This document shows positions 34,468 to 42,876 of a stretch of DNA of 64,000 nucleotides, in pieces. Source of the DNA: Desulfobulbus sp. (lineage in GTDB: Bacteria; Desulfobacterota; Desulfobulbia; Desulfobulbales; Desulfobulbaceae); contig JAITGO010000023.1 in the NCBI GenBank assembly GCA_031280615.1, positions 62,001 through 126,000 on the forward strand, in the 5' to 3' direction. Both the position numbers and the translations under genes were made by a program. The notes beneath the pieces are model-generated. The model was not told the DNA's origin and did not search any database. It saw only the letters and a program-made list of their open reading frames with translations. The number at the start of each line of letters is the position of its first letter. The stretch's first letter is position 1.

Positions 34468-36572
34468 AAGGTTGGTTCACGAGCCAGGAGCTCGCAGGGC
34501 TACCCGCCATGCCATCAACGGAAAGTGCGGTAATCAGGCGAGCCAAGCGCGAACACTGGATGGCCAAATACCGACGCGGCCAAGGCGGCGGCAAGGAATA
34601 CCATCTCGACTCTTTGCCAGCGGAAACCCAGGCAGCCCTGCATTTTAAATCCGCTCCGGTACCGATCAAGGACAATGAGCTGGTGATTCGCGAGCAAGCC
34701 GATGTGCGGCTTACCGAGCTGAAGACCTGGCAGCGCAAGATATTCGATGCCCGGCTGGCCCTATTCCGCGAGTTCGAACAGCTGCAGAAGCTGCACGGCA
34801 CCAACCAGGCGATCGAGGTGATAGTGGCCATGGCCCAGCGGAGCGAACTCCCCGAACACTTGATGCGCTGCGTGGCCGAGGCCAACGCCCGCAAAGGCAC
34901 CGAGCGGACGCTGTCGCGATCCATGATCCTGGGCTGGCAGCGGGCGGTGCGGCGATACGGGATTCCGGCCCTGGCCCCGGCGGCGATGGAGAAAGGGGGG
35001 CAGCCAGCTTGGGTGCCCTATTTCGTCAAATGCTACCAGTTGCCGAGCAATCCGAGCGTGCCGGAAGCCATGGAGCAAATGGCCAAGATACTCCCGGCAG
35101 AGATGAAGGCCCCCTCGTACCACCAGGTGTTGCGGTGGCATAACAAGCGCTCGGTGCTCGATCAAGAGAAGGGACGGCGGACCGGATCGGCATACCGGGC
35201 GCTGAAAGGACACATCAAGCGGGATGTCAGCGGCTACCGGCCGCTAACCATTGCCCAATGCGACGGCCACAGTTTCAAGGCATACGTGGCGCATCCGGTG
35301 CATGGCCGGCCGTTCCATCCCGAAGTGTGCGGTGTGATCGATTGGGCCACCAGGGTGTTGCTGGGATGGTCGGCGGGGTTGGCCGAATCGGCCCTGACCG
35401 TGGCCGCCGCTCTTCGGCATGCGGTTACAACCAACGAGCGCAAACCCTATGGCGGGCAGATAGGCATCCTCTACACGGACGGCGGTTCGGGCAACATTGC
35501 CGATATCAATACCAGCGACGTTACCGGCCTCTTTGCCCGCCTCGGGACGACCTTTACGCATGGGCGCGCCGGAAACCCGCAAGGGCGCGGGATGATCGAA
35601 AAATCCAATCAATCGATCTGGATCAGAGGGGCCAAACTGCTGCCGTCCTGCACTGCCGCATCGATGGACAAAGGCGTCAGGCGGCAGAACTACCTCAAGA
35701 TCCAAAAGGATGTGAAAGAGCACGGGAAGAGCGAACTGGTGATGAGTTGGCCACAGTTTCTGGAGTTTGGGCAACAGATAGTGGACGACTACAATCGCCG
35801 CCCCCATTCCGCCCTGCCGAAAATCAAGGATCCCGAGACCGGCCTCAAGCGCCACATGGCACCCCTGGAGTGCTGGGCCTGGCACATGGCAGACGGTTGG
35901 GACCCGACAGAGCATCACCTGACCGAGGCCGAGGTCGAGGTGCTGTGGCTGCCCAGGGAAACCAGGACCGTGCAGCGAGCCACGGTACAGCTGGGCAACA
36001 ATCACTATTACAACGCCGACCTGGCGCATTACGACCGGCGAGAGGTGCAGGTGGCGTATTTCCCCTCCGACGCTTCCAAGGTGCAGGTCTGGGATATGGA
36101 AGGCCGGCTGATCTGCTACGCCTGGTACGAGAAAAACCTGGTTGACGCCTTTCCCAAGGCAATGGTGGAAAAGGCCATGGAGCAGCGTGCCAAGCGGCGG
36201 GCGGAAATCAAAAAGATGCAGCTTCAAGAGATCTACGACGAGGCGCGCGGCGTGATCGATATTGTGCCGCAACCGAAGTCAAAGGCCAGAGTCTTGCTCT
36301 TCCCCAAGCGGGAAGAACGCGACCTTGCCGCGGCCAGGGAGCAGCTTGTCGTCAGGATGGAGCAGGACAAAAAAGAGTCGGAGCAATTCCGGATTCCGAC
36401 CAACGACCGCGACATGATGCGATTATGGCGCGAGCTGGATCAGCGGCTGCGGGATGGCGGTGCGATTGAAGAGCGGGCCATGCGGTTTTACGAGAGTTTC
36501 CGCAACTCGACCACCTACCGGACGTTTGTCGAGGTCGAGAAGGATCTCGGAGTGCAGCTGAGGCAAGGATAA
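34464..36572 (+). CDS. Mu-like DDE transposase (MuA type)
   Basis: A 702-residue transposase. The N-terminal Mu-type DNA-binding region (MKGWFTSQELAGLPAMPSTESAVIRRAKREHW) is followed by further DNA-binding helices. The integrase-type catalytic core shows Asp in QCDGHS (about 267), Asp in YTDGGSG (about 338) and Glu in GMIEKSNQ (about 379). The C-terminal Mu beta-barrel domain and a basic tail that could bind MuB complete it. It starts at a GTG overlapping the upstream stop. It performs replicative transposition with the ATPase at 36661. Confidence 0.93.
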   Translation: MKGWFTSQELAGLPAMPSTESAVIRRAKREHWMAKYRRGQGGGKEYHLDSLPAETQAALHFKSAPVPIKDNELVIREQADVRLTELKTWQRKIFDARLALFREFEQLQKLHGTNQAIEVIVAMAQRSELPEHLMRCVAEANARKGTERTLSRSMILGWQRAVRRYGIPALAPAAMEKGGQPAWVPYFVKCYQLPSNPSVPEAMEQMAKILPAEMKAPSYHQVLRWHNKRSVLDQEKGRRTGSAYRALKGHIKRDVSGYRPLTIAQCDGHSFKAYVAHPVHGRPFHPEVCGVIDWATRVLLGWSAGLAESALTVAAALRHAVTTNERKPYGGQIGILYTDGGSGNIADINTSDVTGLFARLGTTFTHGRAGNPQGRGMIEKSNQSIWIRGAKLLPSCTAASMDKGVRRQNYLKIQKDVKEHGKSELVMSWPQFLEFGQQIVDDYNRRPHSALPKIKDPETGLKRHMAPLECWAWHMADGWDPTEHHLTEAEVEVLWLPRETRTVQRATVQLGNNHYYNADLAHYDRREVQVAYFPSDASKVQVWDMEGRLICYAWYEKNLVDAFPKAMVEKAMEQRAKRRAEIKKMQLQEIYDEARGVIDIVPQPKSKARVLLFPKREERDLAAAREQLVVRMEQDKKESEQFRIPTNDRDMMRLWRELDQRLRDGGAIEERAMRFYESFRNSTTYRTFVEVEKDLGVQLRQG

Positions 36573-36600
36573 AAAAAGAGCCGTGCGGGAACACGGCTCC
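36572..36600 (-). terminator. Minus-strand terminator inside the transposase-MuB gap
   Basis: GAGCCGTG pairs with CACGGCTC around CGGGAA, with seven A residues on the left. Read on the minus strand this is a stem followed by seven T residues, so it would stop transcription running leftward. On the plus strand there is no T-run. Confidence 0.7.
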
Positions 36601-36660
36601 AAGGGGGAAACCTCCAAGATTAACTATCGGCAAGTCAATCACGAAAGGAGAATAGCGCAA

Positions 36661-37410
36661 ATGTTGGAAAAGGGCAAGAAAACGGATTTTACCGCGTACA
36701 CGGTGGCGCCGCTGGCCAATGTCAGCTTGTGCGCCAACGCGGTGGAGCGGGCCATGCGACGGCCCGGCCACCTGCCGGGCATGGTGTGTATGTACGGTCC
36801 GGCCGGCTGGGGCAAATCCAAGGCCGCAACTTATTGCAGCCTCAAATACCGGGGCTATTACGTCCAATGCCAGGAAACCTGGAACGGCAAGGCCATCCTC
36901 CATTACATCCTCGCCACCATGGGCATATCGCCCAAGCAGCGAGTGTGGGAGATGGCCGAACAGGTGTGCGAGCAGCTGGCCAAAAGTGGACGGCCGCTGA
37001 TCGTGGACGAGCTGGACAAGATGGTGGAGAAGAAGAGCGTGGAGCTGATCCGGGATCTGTACGAGGGGTCCGGCGCGGTGATCCTGCTGATCGGCGAGCA
37101 GAACGTCTACGACAAGCTGCAGAAATGGGAACGCTTCCATCGCCGGGTACTGGAATGGGTGCAGGCGGCGCCGTGCGATATCGACGATACGGCCCACCTG
37201 CGGCGGCTGTATCACCCGGAAGTGGAAGTGGCGAAGGATCTGCTGGTCCGGATTACCGAAGTGAGCGACGGTTCCGCCGGCCGCGTCTGCCTCAACCTAT
37301 CCCATGTGGCCCAGTACGCCGCCACGGTCGGGCTGGATGCGGTCTCCCTTCAAGACTGGGGCGATCGCGAGTTTCTCACGGGGAGCACAAGGAGGCGGTA
37401 TGGCGCTTAA
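36661..37410 (+). CDS. MuB-like AAA+ ATPase (transposition target-selection protein)
   Basis: A 249-residue ATPase. Walker A is GPAGWGKSK (about 45-53) and Walker B LIVDELDK (about 113-120). LIGEQNVYDKLQKWERFHRRV carries a sensor-like region and arginines. MuB-type proteins bind ATP and DNA, choose targets and give target immunity. The ATG at 36661 has AGGAG upstream, somewhat far away. Confidence 0.88.
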   Translation: MLEKGKKTDFTAYTVAPLANVSLCANAVERAMRRPGHLPGMVCMYGPAGWGKSKAATYCSLKYRGYYVQCQETWNGKAILHYILATMGISPKQRVWEMAEQVCEQLAKSGRPLIVDELDKMVEKKSVELIRDLYEGSGAVILLIGEQNVYDKLQKWERFHRRVLEWVQAAPCDIDDTAHLRRLYHPEVEVAKDLLVRITEVSDGSAGRVCLNLSHVAQYAATVGLDAVSLQDWGDREFLTGSTRRRYGA

Positions 37411-37975
37411 ACCGATGGACAAACGCAACGGACGCGATTCGCGGCAAGCGGTGTGGGAGGCTATCAGGCAGCTGCGGGAATTTACGGTGCGTGAACTACG
37501 GAACAAAACCCTGCTCACGATAGAATCTGTCCGCGACTATGTCCTCGGCCTCACTGCTGCGGGGTACCTCAAGGCATACCCGCAACCAAAGGGGTTTGTG
37601 ACTGTCTACGCCCTGAGCAACGATGTCGGCGCCGAAGCCCCGCGCGTACGCAAAGACGGCACGCCGGTTACCCAGGGCGACGGCCGCAAGAACATGTGGG
37701 AAGCCATGCGGATCCTGCGGACCTTCACCCCGCGTGAACTGGCAGTGGCCGCAAGCATGCCCGACTGTTTGGTGAAAGAGTCTACCGCTGCCGACTACGC
37801 CAAGCACCTGTGCCATGCCGGGTATTTGCGGAAATTCGGGGACAGCTACATGTTCTTGCCCACCGCCTACACTGGCCCGCTGGCGCCGATGATCCAGCGG
37901 ACCAAGCGGGTGTGGGATCCGAACCAGCAGAAGGTGCGGTGGCGGAGTGACGAGGGGGTGAGCGATGACGAATGA
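37400..37975 (+). CDS. Phage winged-helix-like protein, unknown
   Basis: A 191-residue protein starting at an ATG with AGGAGG, overlapping the ATPase stop. It contains two repeat-like blocks, each with a putative winged helix (AVWEAIRQLREFTVRELRNKTLLTIESVRDYVLGLTAAGYLKAYP and MWEAMRILRTFTPRELAVAA...LCHAGYLRKFG). That suggests an internal duplication and DNA binding. Its role among early phage genes is unknown. Confidence 0.6.
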   Translation: MALKPMDKRNGRDSRQAVWEAIRQLREFTVRELRNKTLLTIESVRDYVLGLTAAGYLKAYPQPKGFVTVYALSNDVGAEAPRVRKDGTPVTQGDGRKNMWEAMRILRTFTPRELAVAASMPDCLVKESTAADYAKHLCHAGYLRKFGDSYMFLPTAYTGPLAPMIQRTKRVWDPNQQKVRWRSDEGVSDDE

Positions 37976-38297
37976 CGACCGGATGGCATTGTTACGCGAA
38001 GCCGTCGCCGATCTCGGCAGCCAGGCCAAGGCCGGCAAGCGGCTGGGGTACAGCTCGGCCACCATATCGCAGGTGCTGAGCGGCAGTTATGGCGGCCAGT
38101 TGGATGCCATTTTGACCAGAGTGGAAGAGGTGTTCGGCCGGACCGAGGTCGATTGCCCGATCCTGGGGATGATCGCCTATCCCCAGTGTGTGGATGAGCG
38201 GCGTAAGCCCTTCTGCACCGCCAACCCGCATCGGGTGCGGATGTACCAGGCATGCCGGGCTTGCCCGAACAACACGGATCCAAAAGAAGACGACTAA
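37965..38297 (+). CDS. Phage XRE-like protein with C-terminal cysteine cluster
   Basis: A 110-residue protein. The N-terminal helix-turn-helix (LGSQAKAGKRLGYSSATISQVLSGSYGGQ) is followed by cysteines at about CPILG, YPQC, PFCTA and CRACPN. The pattern could bind zinc or an iron-sulfur cluster. Similar proteins occur in Mu-like phages. It is likely a small DNA-binding regulator. Confidence 0.6.
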   Translation: MTNDDRMALLREAVADLGSQAKAGKRLGYSSATISQVLSGSYGGQLDAILTRVEEVFGRTEVDCPILGMIAYPQCVDERRKPFCTANPHRVRMYQACRACPNNTDPKEDD

Positions 38298-38307
38298 AGG
38301 AGGCAAC

Positions 38308-38523
38308 ATGAATAGGGAAAAACAAGTAATTGAAGGGCGTCTGAACGATGCCTTGGACCAGGTGCGCCGGATCGGCCAGTTGCTGGATGAGTGCGACGGA
38401 GATCCCGATCGTCGGCAAATGATCAGCCTGGGCTATGCCTGCGAGTTAGCACGGGACCGGATCGGGGTTTGTCTGGACTTGATCCGAACGGCAGCAAAAG
38501 CACAGGCCGAGGGGGCAGCATGA
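38308..38523 (+). CDS. Small early phage protein, unknown
   Basis: A 71-residue, mostly helical protein (NREKQVIEGRLNDALDQVRRIGQLLDECDG) with a strong AAAGGAGG. Its stop overlaps the DUF3164 start. I do not recognise a family. Confidence 0.5.
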   Translation: MNREKQVIEGRLNDALDQVRRIGQLLDECDGDPDRRQMISLGYACELARDRIGVCLDLIRTAAKAQAEGAA

Positions 38524-39134
38524 GCACGGAAAACATACCCGAAGGATACATGCGCAACGCGCTTGGCCATCTGGTCCCGATCGAGCAGATTGAGGAAGTG
38601 GACTTGACGCGAGATGAGTTCGTTTTGCGGGCGGTGCAAATGGCGCGGGAGAAAGAAGACGAGCTGGCCGACTTCAAGGATCGAATCAGCGGAGACATGG
38701 ACGCTTTCCTCGACCTCTCCACCGAGAAATACGGTGTCAAGCTGGGCGGCGCCAAGGGCAATATCACGCTGACCAGTTTTGATGGCCGCTTCAGAGTGAC
38801 CCGCGATGTTGCCGAGCGGATTGAGTTCGACGAACGCCTCCAGGCCGCCAAGGCGCTGGTTGACCAGTGCTTGCGGGAATGGACAAAAGACTCGAACCCC
38901 AATGCCAGGGTGATAATTGATGATGCTTTCCAGGTGGACAAAAAAGGGAAAATCAACACCAAGCGCATCCTGGCCCTGCGCAAGCTGAAGATCGAGCACC
39001 CCACCTGGCAGCAGGCCATGGAAGCCATCGGCGCCGCAATCACTATCACCGGATCGTGCGTGTACCACAGGTTTTACGAACGGGACGAGCAAGGCCGTTA
39101 CCAGCAGATTTGCCTCGATTTTTCAGGGGTGTGA
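38520..39134 (+). CDS. DUF3164 family phage protein
   Basis: A 204-residue protein with the DUF3164 pattern: YMRNALGHLVPIEQIEEVD at the N-terminus, KLGGAKGNITLTSFDGRFRVTRDVAERIEFDERLQAAK, and INTKRILALRKLKIEHPTWQQAMEAIGAAI. Members are conserved among early genes of Mu-like phages, but their function is not established. Confidence 0.88.
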   Translation: MSTENIPEGYMRNALGHLVPIEQIEEVDLTRDEFVLRAVQMAREKEDELADFKDRISGDMDAFLDLSTEKYGVKLGGAKGNITLTSFDGRFRVTRDVAERIEFDERLQAAKALVDQCLREWTKDSNPNARVIIDDAFQVDKKGKINTKRILALRKLKIEHPTWQQAMEAIGAAITITGSCVYHRFYERDEQGRYQQICLDFSGV

Positions 39135-39174
39135 GATGGGCCGCAATATCATTAAATCTTATTCGGAGGTCAGT

Positions 39175-39405
39175 ATGGATTATTGCAACGAGAAGCAGGA
39201 AAAGACACATCGGCGGTATCAGATCCCCAGAAAGCTGGCGCCGATGATCGCGCATATGATGGACAGGATGGACGGGCCGAACCGCTCAATCGCCACTCTG
39301 GAGTTGTGGAGCTTCTTGGCCGATCGGTGCCCCGAGGTGAAGGAGGGGAACTGGTCGATCGTTCATAAGGGCTATGCGATATTTCTGGAGGAGCAAACAG
39401 ATTGA
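39175..39405 (+). CDS. Small early phage protein, unknown
   Basis: About 76 residues from the ATG at 39175 with GGAGG 5 bases upstream. An upstream in-frame ATG at 39136 is less likely. It contains HRRYQIPRKLAPMIAHMMDRMDGPN and a C-terminal acidic helix. No family is recognised. Confidence 0.5.
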   Translation: MDYCNEKQEKTHRRYQIPRKLAPMIAHMMDRMDGPNRSIATLELWSFLADRCPEVKEGNWSIVHKGYAIFLEEQTD

Positions 39406-39431
39406 CCAAGCGAAACCCCGGCCCAGCCGGG

Positions 39432-39487
39432 GTCTGTCGGGCGTGGTGGCCCGGCACTGATGAGCAGCCCAAACAAGGAGAGACATG
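39432..39487 (+). repeat. 56-bp direct repeat, copy 1 (leader region)
   Basis: This copy contains CGGGCGTGGTGGCCCG, which can fold into a short hairpin, and ends in the ribosome site and start of the gene at 39487. Copy 2 at 39855-39910 matches at about 51 of 56 positions. Confidence 0.85.
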
Positions 39488-39771
39488 TGAACTATACAAA
39501 CCTCGCACAGGCGGTCCGCCGCAGGGCAAACACGATCAACACCAATGCCGACTACGACAGTGTAGATTACGACACACAGAAGGATGATGCCGAGTTGCTG
39601 CGCTGCTTGGCCCGCATCATTTCCGGGCGCTCGGTTAAGGAAGCTTTCGGCTCTCCAGGAGATTGGGGGTATGGCACCCCGATCGGTGACGCTCTCCGCG
39701 AAGATTACGCCGCCGCCGGGGCTGCCGGCGGGCAGCGGGTCGCCCCCGCTGATGTGGAGAGGGTCGGGTAG
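39487..39771 (+). CDS. Small early phage protein, unknown
   Basis: A 94-residue protein starting at a GTG with AGGAG about 7 bases upstream. An upstream ATG at 39460 lies inside the 56-bp repeat. It is polar and rich in Asp/Asn/Arg. Residues about 50-75 have SGRSVKEAFGSPGDWGYGTPIGDALRED. I do not recognise it. Confidence 0.45.
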   Translation: MNYTNLAQAVRRRANTINTNADYDSVDYDTQKDDAELLRCLARIISGRSVKEAFGSPGDWGYGTPIGDALREDYAAAGAAGGQRVAPADVERVG

Positions 39772-39854
39772 CGCCCGGCCACGAGTCGGCCAGACAATGG
39801 CGCGTGGCGGCTCCGCGATCGGCGTATCCGATCATCCGCCATTATTTCAACAGC

Positions 39855-39910
39855 GTCTGTCGGGCGTGGTGACCTGGCACTGATGAGCAGCCCAAACAGG
39901 AGGAGACATG
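39855..39910 (+). repeat. 56-bp direct repeat, copy 2
   Basis: It ends in the AGGAGGAGACATG start of the gene at 39908. The five differences from copy 1 weaken the hairpin and change the ribosome site. The stretch 39772-39854 before it shows no supported gene. Confidence 0.85.
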
Positions 39911-40213
39911 ACAATAGCAATCACGTTCCGGGGCAATGCAACCACAATCAAAGAGCTGGCTCGTGATCATGGCTTGAACGAAGGCACTCTTCGTTGGCGA
40001 TGGAAAAAGGCTGGGAGGCCCGACAAGATACCAGCTGAGCTGCTGACCCCTCCCATGCCCGCACAGCAACAGATGTCTTTGCGGCGTCAGAGTCCGAGGA
40101 AAAAAGACGCATACGATGACCCCACCTACCTGCCGCATATCAAACGAGGCGATCTCGCTCACCCGTCAGCCACGAAAAATACCGGTGCCGCCCGGAACAC
40201 TTGCGAAGCATGA
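39908..40213 (+). CDS. Phage helix-turn-helix protein
   Basis: A 101-residue protein with a clear helix-turn-helix (TIKELARDHGLNEGTLRWRWKKAGRPDKIPAELL) and a long polar tail. Its stop overlaps the next start by 4 bases. The role is unknown, probably regulatory. Confidence 0.6.
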   Translation: MTIAITFRGNATTIKELARDHGLNEGTLRWRWKKAGRPDKIPAELLTPPMPAQQQMSLRRQSPRKKDAYDDPTYLPHIKRGDLAHPSATKNTGAARNTCEA

Positions 40214-40743
40214 TCCTCACCTGCCCATCATGCGGGGCGACAGCCTCGGCAGCAGCCTGGGAGAACGATATGGCGGCACGCGAGACCTTGCAGGCCATGA
40301 TTGCCCTGCCCGCCCCGGTGGCCAAGGGAATGCTCGGCTACATGGGGCTCTTCCGGCCGCACCAGCGGGCTCTCAGTTGGAAGAAAGCGAAAAAAATCGT
40401 GGACGATCTCGCCGCCCTGATCGCGCCCGGATGGGTGCAGGTGCAGGGCAAGCCGTCCCGCCCTTGTCCGCCCCACATCTGGGCACAGGCCATGGAACAG
40501 ATGGTGGGTCGCGCTGACTTGCAGCGGCCGCTGAAAAATCACAACTATCTCCGGCATGTCGTCTGGCAACTCGCCGATCAGGCCGATGCCCGGCAGGAGC
40601 AAACCCATCGCCGGGCCGAGGTTGACGGCACCCAACGGGTGATCAGGCAGCAGAGCGATCCCGAAGAAATGAGCGAGATCATGCGTAAGCTAATGGCTCA
40701 ACAAGGAGGCCAACATGGCACTGACCAGGAAGATGATCGCTAA
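40210..40743 (+). CDS. Phage protein with N-terminal zinc-knuckle, unknown
   Basis: About 177 residues from the ATG at 40210. The N-terminus CPSCGATASAAAWENDMAARE has one CxxC pair. RPHQRALSWKKAKKIVDDLAALIAPGWVQVQG and LKNHNYLRHVVWQLADQAD follow. Similar proteins sit just upstream of GemA in Mu-like phages. The function is not known. It overlaps gemA by 29 bases. Confidence 0.6.
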   Translation: MILTCPSCGATASAAAWENDMAARETLQAMIALPAPVAKGMLGYMGLFRPHQRALSWKKAKKIVDDLAALIAPGWVQVQGKPSRPCPPHIWAQAMEQMVGRADLQRPLKNHNYLRHVVWQLADQADARQEQTHRRAEVDGTQRVIRQQSDPEEMSEIMRKLMAQQGGQHGTDQEDDR

Positions 40744-41161
40744 GATCAAGGTCGCCCAGGGACAGCTGGGGCTCTCTGACGTCGAATACCGGAAGATCCT
40801 CCGCGAAAAGTTCAGGAAAAAATCCTGCACGGAGTTGTCGCTTGTGCAAGCCAACCAGCTGATCCGCATCTTCCAGGGTATGGGGTGGGAGCCGCAGGGC
40901 TGGTTGCCGGGGGTGAGCCAAGGGGTGCCGCAAGACAACAGGCAATCCAAGAAGATCCAGGCATTGTGGATCACCTTGCACCAAGCTGGGGTGATTTACG
41001 ATGGTACAGACAAGGCCCTTATGAGCTTTTGCAAGCGGATGACCAAAACCAAGACCCATCCCGGCAAGGATCACCTGCGGTTTTGCGATGGCCACGAGAA
41101 ATACACGATCATCGAAGCCTTGAAAAGCATGGCAAAACGCGAGGGTGTGGATGTTGGATAA
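40715..41161 (+). CDS. gemA: GemA-like regulatory protein (Mu gp16, DUF1018)
   Basis: A 148-residue protein. IAKIKVAQGQLGLSDVEYRKILREKF and LMSFCKRMTKTKTHPG are the family hallmarks. In Mu, GemA modulates host gene expression and DNA supercoiling. It overlaps the start of mor by 11 bases. Confidence 0.88.
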   Translation: MALTRKMIAKIKVAQGQLGLSDVEYRKILREKFRKKSCTELSLVQANQLIRIFQGMGWEPQGWLPGVSQGVPQDNRQSKKIQALWITLHQAGVIYDGTDKALMSFCKRMTKTKTHPGKDHLRFCDGHEKYTIIEALKSMAKREGVDVG

Positions 41162-41510
41162 TCAACTCACCGGATTGCCCGAGCAGTACCGGCCGCCGAT
41201 CGACGAGCTGCCCGGTGACATGCAGGTGATTGCCAAGGCCATGGAATTGGATTTTCCTGGCATGGGCGTGCTGATCGCGCTGGCCCTGGCGCAGCGAGTG
41301 GGTGGAGGATGGTTGTATGTCAGGAAAATGGATGGAGCGCCGCTGGCCTGGCGCAACGATCAGATCAGAGCCATGTACGACAGTGGGAACATTACTATGC
41401 GGGAGTTGGCCCGGATATGGCGGTTGAGCCAGTCATCTATCGAGAAAATCCTGGCTCAACCGTCGACCGCGCAGCAGGCGCTGCAAGACAAGCAGCTGAG
41501 GTTGTTTTGA
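41151..41510 (+). CDS. Mor-family transcription activator
   Basis: About 119 residues from the ATG at 41151. The dimerisation region (ELPGDMQVIAKAMELDFPGMGVLIALALAQRVGGGWLYV) and the helix-turn-helix (NDQIRAMYDSGNITMRELARIWRLSQSSIEKILAQ) match the Mor/C family. Mor switches on the middle promoter that drives C in Mu. No C gene is recognised downstream here, so Mor may act directly on late or cargo promoters. Confidence 0.9.
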   Translation: MLDNQLTGLPEQYRPPIDELPGDMQVIAKAMELDFPGMGVLIALALAQRVGGGWLYVRKMDGAPLAWRNDQIRAMYDSGNITMRELARIWRLSQSSIEKILAQPSTAQQALQDKQLRLF

Positions 41511-41555
41511 GGGGGCACATCCGTTGCACCCCCACTGGAAACAAAGCGGACAAAC

Positions 41556-42074
41556 TCATTTGCCTTTTTTCTCGAAATGATTGCCCACCAGCACGATGGC
41601 TTCAACCTTACCGCCATAGGCGTTCTCGCTATCATGCATACCAACCAAATACCCTGTGCAGGTCACGACATCCTTTGCGTTGATCTTGCTCGAGTCCCCT
41701 TGATAGATGAAGTCGATGGTGGTCACGCCCAGCGGCGCATTCTGATTCTTGGCCATAATAAGCACTTCGGTCCATGTTCCGGGAAAAAGGTCGTTCGGAG
41801 GCATCTCCTCTACCTTATAGACCTTTCCGCTCAACTTCACGGCCTTGCCCAATGTCGTGTAGATTTTTTTGGTGACATCCGATGCGGACATGGGTTGGGC
41901 CGATTTGACCAAGTCTTCCGGTTTTGTTTTCTGAACCTTGTCGATGGCGATCAGCATATTACCGTTGGTTTGCGAGTTTTTGTCCTGCTGATTGAATTCA
42001 GCGGCAAAAGAGCTGCGGACGAACAACAGGGTGAACAGCAGGGGCAAAACATGGATCAGACGGGTGCGGTGCAT
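41556..42074 (-). CDS. Exported OB-fold-like protein of unknown role (candidate moron)
   Basis: A 172-residue protein with AGGAGG at the ATG read from 42074. A Sec signal peptide (residues 1-24, ending SSFA) precedes a domain with KAVKLSGKVYKVEEMPP and DVVTCTGYLVGMHDS, an OB-fold-like pattern. It is transcribed against the early genes, on its own, at the junction between Mor and the cargo. That fits a lysogenically expressed gene, such as superinfection exclusion or envelope change. This is inference. Confidence 0.65.
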   Translation of the reverse strand: MHRTRLIHVLPLLFTLLFVRSSFAAEFNQQDKNSQTNGNMLIAIDKVQKTKPEDLVKSAQPMSASDVTKKIYTTLGKAVKLSGKVYKVEEMPPNDLFPGTWTEVLIMAKNQNAPLGVTTIDFIYQGDSSKINAKDVVTCTGYLVGMHDSENAYGGKVEAIVLVGNHFEKKGK

Positions 42075-42175
42075 GGGAGCCTCCTTGGCAAGGGTTGATT
42101 GGTTGGCGGCAATGTAACACATAGCGATGAGATAATAAAAAAGGTTTAATGATGATTTTCTCCTTGCCCCTTGTG

Positions 42176-42192
42176 CCCTAATAGGGTATTAT
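42176..42192 (+). promoter_or_regulatory. Candidate cargo promoter with dyad
   Basis: CCCTAATAGGG (42176-42186) is a perfect 5-bp dyad directly before TATTAT (42187-42192), in the AT-rich gap between the divergent exported gene and the cargo operon. No good -35 box is seen, which suggests an activator such as Mor or an operator. Confidence 0.4.
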
Positions 42193-42259
42193 CTTAGATA
42201 AAGAAAGGGAAAATCCTTGAGAATAAAGGGTGGAAAAAACTCATCAAAAGGGGGATATC

Positions 42260-42859
42260 ATGAAGTGGATAGCAACAGCATATGATAGCGACGAAGGTTT
42301 TGCAGTAGGTGAATGTCCGGAAGAAGCTCAGGAAGCGTATATTGAGAAATTTGGAGTCCCTCGGTTTGGATTTTCGGTTATCCAGAACAGGGAAGATTAT
42401 AAACGTGAGCTCGTAAGGGTATCTCAGAGCATGGGATATACTGAAGGCAGCATCATGATGATTGATGCTGATAAGTGGATCGTTGTTGTCCGATTAACAG
42501 ATTCTGCCGAAGCGTCGCTCGAAAGATGTGAGAGTGCATCCCATTTGCTGAATGATTGGTCCAGTGCCGATGGCGATTTTTTTATCACTGCGCGTCCCCC
42601 CTTGCCACGCGGGGAAACCCGCGAGGAACGCAGGCAGCGCTTGGCAAATATTGTATCCATAAACGGGATCAACCCGTCTGAGCGGCAGAAAGAATGGGCC
42701 GCGCGTTTTTATAGTGACTGGCCTAGTCGAATGGCTTGGGCACATAAAAAACAAGAAATCAAGTTGACGGAAACAGAAATCGCGTATGTTCAAGAGCGGC
42801 GCAAAGAGGCGGGATGGGGGGCCGCAGCGGTTGACGAAGTTTACCGTTGGGAAGAGTAA
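42260..42859 (+). CDS. Cargo gene 1, unknown protein
   Basis: About 199 residues from the ATG at 42260 (GGGGGAT upstream). It is AT-richer than the flanking genes, a sign of separate origin. Features include MKWIATAYDSDEGFAVGECPEEAQEAYIEKFG and a C-terminal charged helix (ETEIAYVQERRKEAGWGAAAVDEVYRW). No family is recognised. It heads a run of seven further plus-strand genes. Confidence 0.55.
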   Translation: MKWIATAYDSDEGFAVGECPEEAQEAYIEKFGVPRFGFSVIQNREDYKRELVRVSQSMGYTEGSIMMIDADKWIVVVRLTDSAEASLERCESASHLLNDWSSADGDFFITARPPLPRGETREERRQRLANIVSINGINPSERQKEWAARFYSDWPSRMAWAHKKQEIKLTETEIAYVQERRKEAGWGAAAVDEVYRWEE

Positions 42860-42876
42860 AGGGCCGGGTGGCGCAA

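Noticed and set aside
39402..39587. 61-residue frame overlapping the first 56-bp repeat
   Set aside because: It starts at TTG without a ribosome site and runs through the repeat and the next gene in another frame.
39584..39883. 99-residue frame overlapping the gene at 39487
   Set aside because: No ribosome site; arginine/proline-rich out-of-frame composition.
41511..41555. Terminator after Mor (GGGGG...CCCCC)
   Set aside because: The stem is short and has no T-run, so it is not supported.
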